This document shows positions 39,453 to 50,475 of a stretch of DNA of 61,986 bases, piece after piece. The stretch is from Paraphysomonas bandaiensis (Eukaryota; Chrysophyceae), in NCBI GenBank assembly GCA_965644295.1, contig CBFFRP010000137.1:1-61986 (forward strand). Reading direction: 5' to 3'. A program made the translations under genes and the position numbers. Each line of letters starts with the position of its first letter. Positions within the stretch are counted from its first letter, which is position 1. The notes under the pieces were generated by a model. It saw only the letters and a program-made list of their open reading frames with translations. It was not told where the DNA came from and searched no databases.

Positions 39453-39944
39453 CGTAATATTCATGTAATTATGGTGAACAATAGTTGTTTATCATGTGTT
39501 CACCATCCCATATCTATATATAGCTCATATCGGCATTAAGCATACACCAGCCAGTAACTGAATTTACTTCCTTTTCGTAATTAAATTTACCCTTTATAAC
39601 TACGTGTTGGTTTCACCTATTGAACACAATTAACTCACTTCAATTGCACTATTTCTATCACATCGTACAAAAACTCACTTCAATTGCACTATCTCTATCT
39701 CTAACAGAACTCACGAGAAAAGAAAAGTAGTCTGGTTCTGCTGAACTCGCATCAAGATGCAAGCAATGATATATATCAGCACCGTGGTATCACATTGAGT
39801 TACTTATACCTAATACCAATATAGAGCCTCGATTTCAGATCACAATTTCTACAGATCATACTAGTTGAAGAAGTTCACAAGACATGCTAGATTTGCGACC
39901 AGAAGTCAATGATCTACGAACGCTGAAACTTATTACTAAATCTA
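39453..39944. repeat. Remainder of older inverted Copia LTR, then MAD1 3' flank
   Basis: CAGTAACTGAATTTACTTCC, TTTCACCTATTGAACAC and AACTCACTTCAATTGCAC recall the inverted LTR seen at 14840-15414 in the same order, more diverged; ACTCACTTCAATTGCAC is duplicated (about 39630 and 39666). The similarity fades by about 39710, and the rest is the 3' flank of MAD1. No gene. Confidence 0.55.
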
Positions 39945-42337
39945 CTATCCCATAAATGTCTGCTTTTCAAACAAATCCAGAGATACATTCGCAAGAAAGA
40001 CAGGTACTGCGTTACTACTTCGAAGGGTTTGCATAACATGTTCGTCAAGGCTAGCTGCAAATGGAGTTTCCATTAGCTCCAAAACATCATCCTTCCACTA
40101 GCAAACGGCATGTAAGAAAAACAAAAATATATTACACAACAATGGTGTTACCTGAAATATGAGCGAGTCATCAGGGTTCTCGGCATAAAGAGATTTCAGT
40201 TTGAGCTGAGGATGCCCTCCTGGTACAGAATCAGCAGAATACAACTCCACCTGAAAATTTTACTGTGACGTCAGACATGTGATGAGGATATGATATAAGT
40301 TACGGACCTTGTATCCGAAGAGAAGGTATACAGCTTCCCTGTACGAATTTATTCTTTCGCGAAACATTTCTTTTAACCGTGCGTTTAGCTTTTGAGAATC
40401 CACCACAGAAGCCGTACTGGGCTGTGATATTGAGGTGTCCATTTGTTGCTGGGGAATGGTAGGAGGAGCCGGTGTATCCCCAGGAAGACCTCCAGCATGC
40501 GATTGTTGCTGGTGTTGCACCTGGAGGCGCTTCATCTCTTTACGGAGGTGTCTTAGTTCATCCATCGGAGTCATAAACAATTGACCTACATATACGCATG
40601 TATAGCATTATTAAACTGTTTAGCGGCCAGCTAGTCCATACCTCCAGCGTCGCTGTCTGAGTCTCCGACAGAGCCGCGAAGAGCAGCATCTATGCCACCT
40701 CCAGGTTGGAACCGTTGTAGAGAAGGGTTGTTCTTTAGATGCAGTACTCTTGTCCTTCCCGGTATAAAATCCACACCTGTTACATGCTGCAGTGCAAGAA
40801 GCTCATCGGTAAGTGCATCACATCTGTTCTTCAAGTATCGCTTTTCTCTCTTGTCTACTTCAGTTCCACCTTCCGGTCCAGCAGAAGCCTTCGCAAGTTT
40901 GTCCTCCAAAGTCGCAGCCTTCTGCTCCGCCTGGAGTAGATCATCAATATGCCGCTGCCTTTCTAAACGCAGCTCGTCTAGCTCTTGCCGAAGATCGCTC
41001 AACATAGTGTCTTTGTGCTTCATTAAAGCATTTGTGTGGGAATTCTCTTCAGAATCCAGGGACTTGGTGGCACCCTTTGCATGACGCAGGATGTCGAATT
41101 CGACATCGAATGTCTTCAGAAGTGCACGTAGACTCATAACCTCACCTTCGTACAATTTAGCCTGCTGCTGATGCATAGTTCTCGTGTGTTCCAGACGCTG
41201 GACCTTTATTGATGTCTCCTCTAAGTCCCGCCGGGCTTTATCTAATTCACTCTCTCTCTGAGAAAGTTTTGACCGGAGCTCTGCGTTGCTGCCCTCTAGC
41301 TCCGCCTGGGCATGAAGTAAGGATGCGCATCGGCGTTGAACAGAGCTCAGAAGGCGCAGGACAAGGACAGGTGTAACAGGGGCATCAGAGGAAGGAGCAC
41401 CGTCGTCTCCCATCTGCTGTACAATCTCACGGAAGTGTAATGTCCAAGCCTCTTTCTCCTTTAGAAGCTCGTTGCAACGAGCCTCCGTCTCAGAGGCAAG
41501 CTTGGCAGCCACCCGCATGTTGTGGATCTTCTGGTTTGCGCAGGAGAGGTCCTGCTCCAGTATGTGTTGATTTTGCAACTGGTGCTCGAGCTTTTCCATC
41601 TCTCTAGACCGCCTCCTCAGGGTGGCCTCCAAATCACTGACCTGCTTCTGAAGCGCGCGGGTAGTAGCCGGAGTATCCGTAGATGAGCTGTTTGCGCGGA
41701 GTGAAACAATTTCCTGTTCGAGTTTCCCGCAACGCTCCTCCAGCTCCGCATTCTTCAGGGCAAGTCTTTTTGTCTCATTAGTCTTGCTTTGAACACTGCT
41801 TTCTAGTTCCGATAATCGCTCAGCCCATTGGTCTGATTCTATTAACTGAGTCTTGCTACGCGCTGACGAGCCGCTTCCAACCGCTGAATTTGTTGAGAGT
41901 TTTGACAACTTCTGTTCCAGCTCTTGTTTCTCCATCTCCGCCGCCCTCACAGTCGTCTGTAACTTCTTTTTTATAGCATAGTACCTCTCTTTCCTATCTT
42001 CGACCTCAGATTTAAGTGAGGTATTTTCGTTTTCCAAAAACTGTAATTGTCTTATAAATTTTTCTTTGTCACGAGTAAACGCATCCCTTTCGGCTTTGAG
42101 TTTATCTGTTAGCTCTTCATTCTGCAATTTGGCCTCATCGAGCTGCAGACTCATACGAATAACACTCGAAGTAGAGTGAGTCGATTTATTCATAGCATCC
42201 TCTGTGTTCTCTTCATCATCTCGTATAGTGATAGAGTCAGCTCTCATTCGTTTACGGGGACCATCATTGACATGATGTTCTATGTTATCCTCCACACCTC
42301 TTAATATCATGCTGTAATCTCCTCCCCAGTCACTCAT
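39945..42337 (-). CDS. MAD1: Spindle assembly checkpoint protein MAD1
   Basis: Four exons on the minus strand: 40642-42337, 40308-40585, 40152-40250, 39945-40097. Introns are 54-57 bp, GT-AG, and the product is 741 residues (human MAD1 718). Residues about 60-530 are a long coiled coil. The Mad2-interaction motif RVLHLKNNP is at 530-538 (human KVLHMSLNP). The C-terminal domain follows: RLK motif at 635-637 in ARLKEMFRERINSYREAVYL, FGYKVELYSAD, LKSLYAENPDDSLIFQ, and VPVFLANVSLDLFEKQTFMG at the end. MAD1 recruits MAD2 to unattached kinetochores and helps produce the anaphase inhibitor. An N-terminal basic PRKRMR may be a nuclear signal. It is divergent from the flippase gene. Confidence 0.95.
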
Positions 42338-42983
42338 CAGGTGAAATAACCTTGACTATGCTTGGGCAATGAGGAGGTGCTATGAAAGTTACAGTTTCAT
42401 AGGATGAGAATGTACAGCACATGTGATGGAATGAGATGCCAACAGTGAGATATGCCTGCAGTACATACACATCATACATACACATCATAACATATAGAAA
42501 CCTCTGCTGTATACTATACTACACCACATACAGCAGTATACGGTATTCATATACTGTAGTACATATATTCAAAAAGGAGGACATGTCGGTATACCGGTAT
42601 ACGGCTGTATACTTTATTATAACTGATATATATAGGTATTTTTACACTATACATGCATGTATTTCGACGTATCCAGGGATTTAAATTCCCAAAATAGTCA
42701 CTTTAATGCCATTGAGAGCAATAAATACCCTGATTTCTATATATTTGCATATATGTGAATGAAAAATTAGCCGGTCATTAGACGGACGAGCCGCATGTTA
42801 ATACAGCAGCGCAGTGCACCGCAGTGCTCACTATAAACCGTCAGTGTCTCCCATCTCCTCTACTCCACCTCTATGTATCACCATTGATTGAAACTAATAC
42901 AGTGGTGTTTTAAAATAGTCTCTCAAGCGTATAGACGGTGGCTGTCATGTGTGAGTAACAAGATCCTGCCCATCTCTTTCAAT
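42338..42983. promoter_or_regulatory. Shared divergent promoter region of MAD1 and the flippase
   Basis: 646 bp between the two start codons. It is rich in GTATAC words and contains the perfect palindrome GTATACCGGTATAC at 42589-42602, also found upstream of the subtilisin gene. No protein-coding signal and no transposon ends. Confidence 0.5.
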
Positions 42984-45900
42984 ATGTCTTCAGATGGGGT
43001 CCATAAGACCACTGACTGGGTATCTCTCATAAGAACCCATACAGGTATGTAACTAAACTGCATATGGCGAATCTTTCTCGTCGATGACATGATGTGTATC
43101 TACAGGCATACAGAATGAGCACGGACTATCGAACGAAATATCCACAACGAAGTACACTCTTTTGACATGGTTGCCGAAGTCTATCTGGGAGCAGTTTCGT
43201 CGTGTAGCGAACTTATATTTTCTTCTCATATCTATTCTTATGGTAACATCATTCGGTTTATTACTTGTGTAGTTAACGACAACGTACTTCAGCTCATTGG
43301 AACCTATGCACCGTATATATTCGTGACACCTCTGGAGCCATTTAGCACTATTTTTGCTCTGCTATTAGTATTGATGGTGACATCGTTAAAAGTAGGTTAC
43401 GAAGATCTACAGAGAGCAAGGTATGCAAGGAAATAGTGCTGCTGTGAGGTAATATATCTCTAGGTCTGATAAAGATGAGAACACAAGCAAGGCTACCGTT
43501 GTTCGGTTTGACGAGTCTGGCTCCGCGATTGAGACAGTGGTGGAAAGGAAGCAGGTTCTGCATTAATATTACTCAGTGAATTTTTCCGGCGATAACGGCC
43601 GTTTTTCAGATTCAAGTGGGAGATATTGTGAAGCTTCAGGGTCCATGTGTGGTCCCAGTTGATATGGTCATATTTCTCACCTCCTTTTACACGGATGGGA
43701 ACCAGTGCTACGTTGAGACCGCCAATATTGATGGTGAGACCAACCTCAAGCTCCGTGAGGCACCTGCACAGCTGAAATTGCTCGCGTCAAATGGGGTGCC
43801 CACGCCGGAACTCTTTTCCGGTCGTGCTGAGTACGAGCCCCCAAATAAAATTATCAACAGTTTCGTTGGTGCACTGCACTTAGACGCTCTGAGTGAACCC
43901 GTCTCTTTGGGAAAGAAAAATATTCTTCTACGCTCCTCCAAGTTTTCGAACACGGAATGGGGTTATGGAGTTGCGGTCTATGCAGGAAATGAAACGAAGA
44001 TACAGATGTGCAGTCGTCATGCGCCTTTCAAGCTGAGCAAGATTGAGGGTTACGTCAATAGGGCAATTTTAATGATATTCTGTGCCCAAATAACCCTAGT
44101 GACTATATCAGTCATTTGTATTTATGCCCTGGGATTTGAAAATAAGAGCGACTTCCCGTACCTCTTTCCTAATGGAGACGACTCAACTAGCGTGCTACCC
44201 TTGTGGCTGGAGCAATGGTACAACTCACACCACACCACTTTCATATTTCAATGCTCTTATGATGTAGGTTTGTATTTTTCCTTCTGTACAACAACTTCAT
44301 TCCAATATCTCTGTACGTGACAATTGAACTCGTGAATCTTGGCCAGGCGTATTTTATTTGGCAGGACCATGATCTGTATGACGAAGTTCTGGATATGCCC
44401 TGTGTTGTTCGGTCTTCCAATCTTGCTCAGGAGCTAGGGTTGGTCAGTAATATATTCTCTGACAAGACCGGCACCCTTACTCGTAATGAGATGAAGTTTG
44501 TACAGTTTGTGGTCGATGGTAAGATGCATCATGTAACTTCGACGTCAGACTTGCTGTCGAGTCTGGAAACAACGCCGGAATTGGAAAGCACAACTGTATT
44601 TCGGTTCTTTTTGTGTTTGTCTACCTGTCACACGGTCATCCGAGAGAAAAATGGCACATACAGAGCCGAAAGTCCTGACGAGCTGGCATTAATTGAGGGT
44701 GCAGGGAACTTTCATTGTGGATTACTTGAGCGTGGCACGACGTCTATGCTGTGTGAGGTGCTCGGTAGGAAACATAGATTCGATATTCTTGCGGTCAACT
44801 CCTTCAGCTCACGGCGGAAGCGTATGTCTATCCTGATTCGTGATGTAGACACGAGACAACACTATCTGATGTGTAAAGGCGCAGATAACATGGTTCTCCC
44901 ACTGTGTGCTACCAGTGCCGAAGAGAGAGCTGAGGCCGAGAAGTCCTTGCTCGACCTGTCATGCCTTGGTCTACGCACGCTGTGTATTGCTTGGCGGGTT
45001 ATGGACGAGGAATCTGTGGCGGAGTGGTTAAAAGAGTACACTAGCGCTTCACACGCTTTAAAGGATCGTTCACATTTACTCTCTGTTGCTGCGGAAAAGA
45101 TAGAATCAAATATGACGTTGCTAGGCATCACTGCTGTGGAGGATAGATTGCAGGATGAGGTGCCAGAGGTGATTGCTGATCTTTCTAGAGCTGGAATTGT
45201 TCTCTGGATGCTAACGGGCGACAAAGAGGAGACGGCGATTAACATTGGACACTCTTGCAACCTGCTGGAGCCTTCTACCCAGATATTTTTCTTGACTCGA
45301 GTAGCGCGCGAGGAGGACTATAATCTACGTCTTTCTCAGGTCGCTGAAGAAGTGTCGCAAGCTGCGGCCGTGGAGAATGCATCTGAGATTGCTCTTGTCA
45401 TGGACGGAGACTCGTTCAAATTCTTTGATGAAGAAAAGGAAATCCATAGAGCTCAATTGCTTGCCATTGGAAAAGCCTGCAGATCAGTTATTGCATGTCG
45501 ATTAACCCCGGACCAAAAGAAGCAGCTGGTGCGCATTGTGAAAAAAGATACTGTTCCAAGAGCTATTACCCTGGCCATCGGGGACGGAGCCAATGACGTG
45601 TCGATGATTATGGAAGCTGATGTGGGCGTAGGTATATTTGGGAAAGAGGGACGACAGGCAGCGAATAACGCGGACTTCGCTGTGGGCCAGTTCAAGTTTC
45701 TGAGAAAGCTGTTACTTGTACATGGGCGCTGGAATTACTGCCGTCAATCTAAAGTGTTTTTGTACTCTATGCACAAGAACATGGTTCTTACACTTTCGCT
45801 GTTTTGGTTCAGGTTAGTATTACAGCTTTTTTTGTATATCATATTAGTGATGTTTCTGACAGCTTCTATGCCGCTATGTCTGGAACTTCAATGTACGAGT

Positions 45901-46656
45901 CTTGGGTTTATAACGTATATAATTTCGCCCTGGGATTGCCAATTATATTCTTTGGAATCTTAGACAGGGACTTGAGTGCGGATTTTGCTCTACAGTTTCC
46001 GCAGGTATTAATGTTGTGAGTATTGGAATGCTGGTTGATTCTATTCACGCTAGGTGTACAAGACAGGCCTTGAAAATGTCCACCTGAATATGAGAACAGT
46101 TGGTGCATGGATATTAAACGCCAGCTTATATGCTGTTGTATTTTGTTTATTATGGTTCGTTGCTGTATATCCATCTTTCTTGACATACAGTGTGTATGAG
46201 ATGGGAACTACGATATACGTGGGCCTCGTATTCGCCATGCACCTAAAAGTATCTTTCATGCACCATATTTGGAATCAGATTCACGTATGGTCTATGGCCA
46301 TATCTGTCGGTGGATTGTTTCTATTTCTCTACGTTTTGAATTCATTGAGCGACGATAATTACGACATATATTACACGGTCAACAAGTTATATTCCACGGA
46401 TCTCTTTTGGTTCTTCGGATTTTTCAGCGTACCGATATTCTGTGTTTTGATAGACGTAATTACACATTCCTGCCGAGTAGTATTTTGGCCCACGAACGAG
46501 CAGCTATATAGAGAAGCTGAAAGTTCATGGAACCAGGGCAATGCTCACCTTTTACCGAACTCGAATGAAATGGGAATCGAAGTCGTTTCGCCGAAACAAA
46601 CTAATGGCAAATCCAGTATAAGATCGGTTGATGTAGATATGAGTCACGTTTATTGA
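42984..46656 (+). CDS. P4-type ATPase (phospholipid flippase)
   Basis: Eight exons: 42984-43044, 43106-43242, 43293-43420, 43464-43554, 43610-44217, 44268-45812, 45863-46004, 46054-46656. Introns are 43-61 bp, GT-AG, and the product is 1104 residues, the usual size. The N-terminus has the P4 signature [20 protein letters not shown] then RRVANLYFL. The actuator dephosphorylation motif is DGET at 180-183 and the membrane motif is [12 protein letters not shown]. The phosphorylated aspartate is D407 in [11 protein letters not shown]; the hinge is GDGAND at 780-785. The C-terminal half supplies the remaining membrane helices ([30 protein letters not shown]). These enzymes move phosphatidylserine or phosphatidylethanolamine to the cytosolic leaflet, usually with a CDC50 partner. 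The start ATG is the first in frame after a stop. Confidence 0.95.
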
Positions 46657-47171
46657 GACTATTCAAGATAAAATAATTGCTTGGTTTGCTTGGACAACAT
46701 ATTGGAAGAGAAACCTTGCGGTATATAAAATAGTGGAATTACAGTGGTCTATTATTGAAGGTTTCATCCGACGTATATAGAATTCGAATTTCTTCTAGAA
46801 TAATTTGAAAACTATGTTTTTGCCATGTAATACATTCCAGTAATTTACCTGTTGTGCACATAAGTGCATTGTAATTAAACTGGTATACCCCTAATGGACA
46901 GGTTTTGAAACCAATTAATTGTCATTGATGTGGAGCCAATCTTCCCGCAATTATATTTGCAATTTATTGCAATTATACATTAATGGTGCAAGCTTACTTA
47001 TTAACTTCCAAACAAACAACTAATGTTTGCCATATTCTTGGTGACCGCAGATTCTTAATTCTTAAATAATATCTGTGGTAAAGTCGTGACATATTCTGCT
47101 GCATCGCTACACTCACTCCCGTCGGAACAACAAGGGCGAAGGAGCGAAGGAAACCTCAACGACCCTTTTTC

Positions 47172-47700
47172 CGCCACTGTCACACGAGCTCCATCATAGC
47201 CTTGTATATCAGAGACAGCATTACAAAGTGAGTAGGCGCAATAAGATAATGCCTAACTCGGGAAAATCGATTAGAAACGCTTGAAACAACTCCGAATTTT
47301 ATCATACAGTCAGACATGGATGCAGCTGAATTCAGTTCCTCAACAAACAAAGTCAAAAGTTCAAATCTTTCTTCAACCGATATATGCGTTTGCAGCAAAG
47401 TTGGTACGCAGATGGGTTACAGTCTGTCAGAGGCACCGTCGGAAATGGGATCCGGGTCAGTGAAGAAATAGTTTCGACACTTATTCTGATTGGGTCGGAT
47501 ACATAGAAGAGTCTCTTGCCGATCCATGACTGGTTACATTATTGTGTTTGATTCATCAATACAGATCGAGTCTCAAGCTATATGCATGCTGGTATGCAGG
47601 AACTGGTGTGGCCTCGGAGGCTGTTGGCCGAACTGGAACATTGCCCAACTCACCCCATTTTTCCTTGATAGCCAAAAACGGTCCATGATACTGCATTGAA
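47172..47700 (-). pseudogene. Possible gene relic with a DDT/WHIM-like segment
   Basis: Two minus-strand open pieces look protein-like: YHGPFLAIKEKWGELGNVPV (about 47690-47560) and THISVEERFELLTLFVEELN (about 47390-47320). The second resembles the start of DDT or WHIM1 motifs found in chromatin-remodelling subunits (pattern SxEERxxLLxxLxxE). Stops and frame changes separate the pieces and I can find no splice scheme that joins them, so a decayed gene copy is the best reading. The family call is weak. Confidence 0.3.
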
Positions 47701-47984
47701 CACTATTTTTTCATAATTGATCCAAACATATAAAGAGCAACTATCATAGGTGAGAACACATTTAGACCCGGACAGTCAGTTCAATACAACGACTCTGTAT
47801 CATGATTGTACTGGCTGTGGTGACCAAACCGATAATTTTTCCAAAAATCTTTGTGTGGTGTCATTTTTATGAGAAGCAGCAAAAGAGGTGAAGATCATAA
47901 ATGTACTATCTATGGAAGTCGTCAGTAGTGAATGTCTGATTATTAGCAATAGACGTGTAAGGGAGAGTCAGAACTAATGTGTAG

Positions 47985-48460
47985 CAAAACAATTTAACTA
48001 ACTAGTCCTTAACACTTATATCCTACTATTTTGCGCTGCTACGAAAGCTGCTTGTACGTTACCGCAAGCACCAATGTGCAACCATTTTCGCTCTCTGTGC
48101 TTATGATGGTAAACACCCGAGATTATTGACTTCAGTAGGCAACACATCGGATGTCTTTAAGGTGAACAACCCGGATAGTTGACTTCAGCAGGCAGCCCAA
48201 TACCCCGGATGCCCTTGAGGTGGGCCCATTTCCAGATGTCTGATTATTCGTCGAGGCCCAAAGATGTCTACACAAGTAACAACTTATATTACTGTCCCTT
48301 CTTGTACCACACAAGCATTTGGCTATGAGTAGACAGGACAATATCTGCTGACTATATATGCGGCTCATGTTAGTTTCCTGTTTCCCGGAGAAATATGTCC
48401 GGTACTTATCTACCAGTACACAACGAAAAGGTGCGAGTCCGACTTTGTTGAGGGTGGAAG
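47985..48460 (-). repeat. Dispersed repeat family B, inverted copy
   Basis: The complement of copy 1 in the same internal order: GGTGCGAGTCCGACTTTGTT near 48436, AAAGATGTCTACACAAGTA near 48260, CAGCAGGCAGCCCAATACCC near 48190, and AGCTGCTTGTACGTTACCGC near 48045. It is the most complete partner for defining the element's ends. Confidence 0.75.
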
Positions 48461-48514
48461 TCACCCGTTCAAACAATGGAATAAGATTATAAAAGGGTTG
48501 ACCTAGGTGAGGCT

Positions 48515-48640
48515 ACTGAAATGTCACTCATGCGCCCACCATTCTGTTCTAAAATTGTTTGTGGGTAGTTGCGTCAGTAGTTATATAGTATCAATCGTCA
48601 GCTTTGAATTGAGAGGGAGTGTTGTAACGATCAAGAGTGT
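48515..48640 (+). repeat. Possible Copia 3' fragment
   Basis: AATTGAGAGGGAGTGTTG near 48606 matches, with one mismatch, the polypurine tract and LTR start of the complete Copia element (AATTGAGTGGGAGTGTTG). It is preceded by loosely similar sequence and followed by a different LTR-like start (TAACGATCAAGAGTG). It is probably a remnant of a related family. Confidence 0.35.
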
Positions 48641-49195
48641 CAGATAGTAAATCGTCCCGATCTTATACAGTCTATATATTTGAGTTAACCTATCATATAT
48701 ATTTCGTATAATACTGTCTCTGACTCAAGTAACGGTTATTGATTTTTCATACCGCAATACTCAACGTAATAAGGAAACAAACCGGTATACCCCATATTTG
48801 ATTATTAATTGATTACTCGAATCAATAGTTTCCGGCCCCTGTACTATATATAATATATATTTGTTCGGGACATTTGATTCGACAGAAATATAATATAGGT
48901 GCCATGCATGAAAAGAAGTCAAAAGTGCTAGTACGAAGTTCTCTCGCTGCTAATAGTTCTAAATGGAGAAACACTGATATGTTTATATGTGTCTGGTATT
49001 CAACTATAACGAGACATCATGACTTGCCTAGAAATTAATGTGTTTAATCGGACATAGTTTAATAAGGAGATAATGACTACTGTCGGTAAAATTGCAGCTC
49101 TGATATATAAAATATAAACTATGTTACCACTTTCTGACACATTCTATGTGTTGAGTACATGTGCGACATATATATAAAGATATTTACGCATCACC

Positions 49196-50128
49196 TCACC
49201 CCAATGGTGTAACTTTTCCAGAGGTTAAAATAATTGTTCCAACTAAACTATTGATCTCGTTGTCTAACTCTATCATTTTTCTATGGCCTTCTAAAATCTT
49301 TTCTCGCTCTGTACGAGATATGTTGCTCCTCTGCAGAGTCTCCTGAAGCTCCTCTGTGGCACGGTATAATCTGTTATGCTTGTAGTATTTAGGTTGATAT
49401 GTCATTAAAGTGTGATTGCTTGGTAGACGAACGAAACTCCTAAAGCGAGCTCGAAGTATATTACTCAGTGGAAAACTGGGTTGGAGTGAAGACAAGCTTA
49501 CAAACATGATAGGCCCAGGAAGTTCAGATGCCTTTGCTGCAGCTACCCACGCCCTGATATGCGCCACAATTCCAATAGGATCCACGCCCCTATCACTAAT
49601 GTATGTCAATATGCGATAGTACCTCTCAACCCCCAAGCTTGTGGCCCTGTGCATCTCCCTAGATTTATCGATATTAATTTCAGTTCCTCGGTCTCGATGG
49701 AAAAGTCTGACAGAAGAATCGAAAGATATCTTCTGAGAAGATATCCAGGCAAGATCACCCCCCAATACTTCAGTATGTATGTAAGTATAGTGTCTCCTTA
49801 TAAGAGATCTGAGTGCGTGTGACAGGTGCCCCGCAAGATATAAGAAACGGTCAATATTCTGTGCATTACGAAACACTTGAGGGCCATCGTGCTTATGCCG
49901 CCCCTGTTGATTGGTTGTTATCATCTTCCCATCCGAACCGCGACAAGTCAAGAGGAATCGAGTGAACTGAGTGGATCCCACACCTCCACCAGACAACAGC
50001 ATGATATCCGTATGATCTCTAAGGTAAGCTCCATCATCATCAGATATGTGTAGAGGAATACTTCCTACGGATAAGGACACGATACTCCACTGAATGCAGC
50101 ATGAAGTGTATAAAAACAACCATTTCAT
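49196..50128 (-). CDS. Unrecognised secretory-pathway protein with a P-loop-like motif
   Basis: Single exon, 310 residues from the ATG at 50128; the frame continues upstream only through the (GTAT)n array, so the ATG after the array is chosen. The N-terminus MKWLFLYTSCCIQWSIVSLS is a plausible signal peptide or anchor. Residues 42-53 read IMLLSGGGVGST, a glycine-rich loop after a beta strand that recalls the phosphate-binding loop of sulfotransferase-like or other P-loop proteins but lacks the lysine. Later blocks are GPIMFVSLSSLQ and a basic helical tail (LYRATEELQETLQRSN, ISRTEREKILEGHRKMIELD). A luminal transferase is one possibility (inference); no family is assigned. It is divergent from the aldo-keto reductase. 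Confidence 0.7.
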   Translation of the reverse strand: MKWLFLYTSCCIQWSIVSLSVGSIPLHISDDDGAYLRDHTDIMLLSGGGVGSTQFTRFLLTCRGSDGKMITTNQQGRHKHDGPQVFRNAQNIDRFLYLAGHLSHALRSLIRRHYTYIHTEVLGGDLAWISSQKISFDSSVRLFHRDRGTEINIDKSREMHRATSLGVERYYRILTYISDRGVDPIGIVAHIRAWVAAAKASELPGPIMFVSLSSLQPSFPLSNILRARFRSFVRLPSNHTLMTYQPKYYKHNRLYRATEELQETLQRSNISRTEREKILEGHRKMIELDNEINSLVGTIILTSGKVTPLG

Positions 50129-50168
50129 ACTGAACCCTCCACCACACAGTGAACATCTGCCTATATGC

Positions 50169-50405
50169 TGTATGTATGTATGTATGTATGTATGTATGTA
50201 TGTATGTATGTATGTATGTATGTATGTATGTATGTATGTATGTATGTATGTATGTATGTATGTATGTATGTATGTATGTATGTATGTATGTATGTATGTA
50301 TGTATGTATGTATGTATGTATGTATGTATGTATGTATGTATGTATGTATGTATGTATGTATGTATGTATGTATGTATGTATGTATGCATGTATGTATGTA
50401 TGTAT
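50169..50405. repeat. (GTAT)n microsatellite in a second divergent promoter
   Basis: About 59 GTAT units with a single GCAT interruption near 50386, in the same strand orientation as the 1.2-kb array at 21893. It begins 41 bp upstream of the minus-strand secreted-protein gene and ends 70 bp before the aldo-keto reductase start, so it fills most of the shared promoter. Confidence 0.97.
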
Positions 50406-50475
50406 CTGGGGCTCATATCATCGTCTCTGTTGTTCTGTAGCTTCGATTTCGTCTTATTAACCAGTGCACTTGAAA

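Larger units (their letters stand above)
46657..49195. other. Intergenic region with a gene relic and repeats
   Basis: Holds a possible gene relic (47172-47700, minus), an inverted copy of repeat family B (47985-48460) and a possible Copia fragment (48515-48640). The segments 46657-47170 and 48640-49195 are AT-rich with short CAATTAATTG or GCAATTATA words but no element ends and no gene. Confidence 0.5.
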
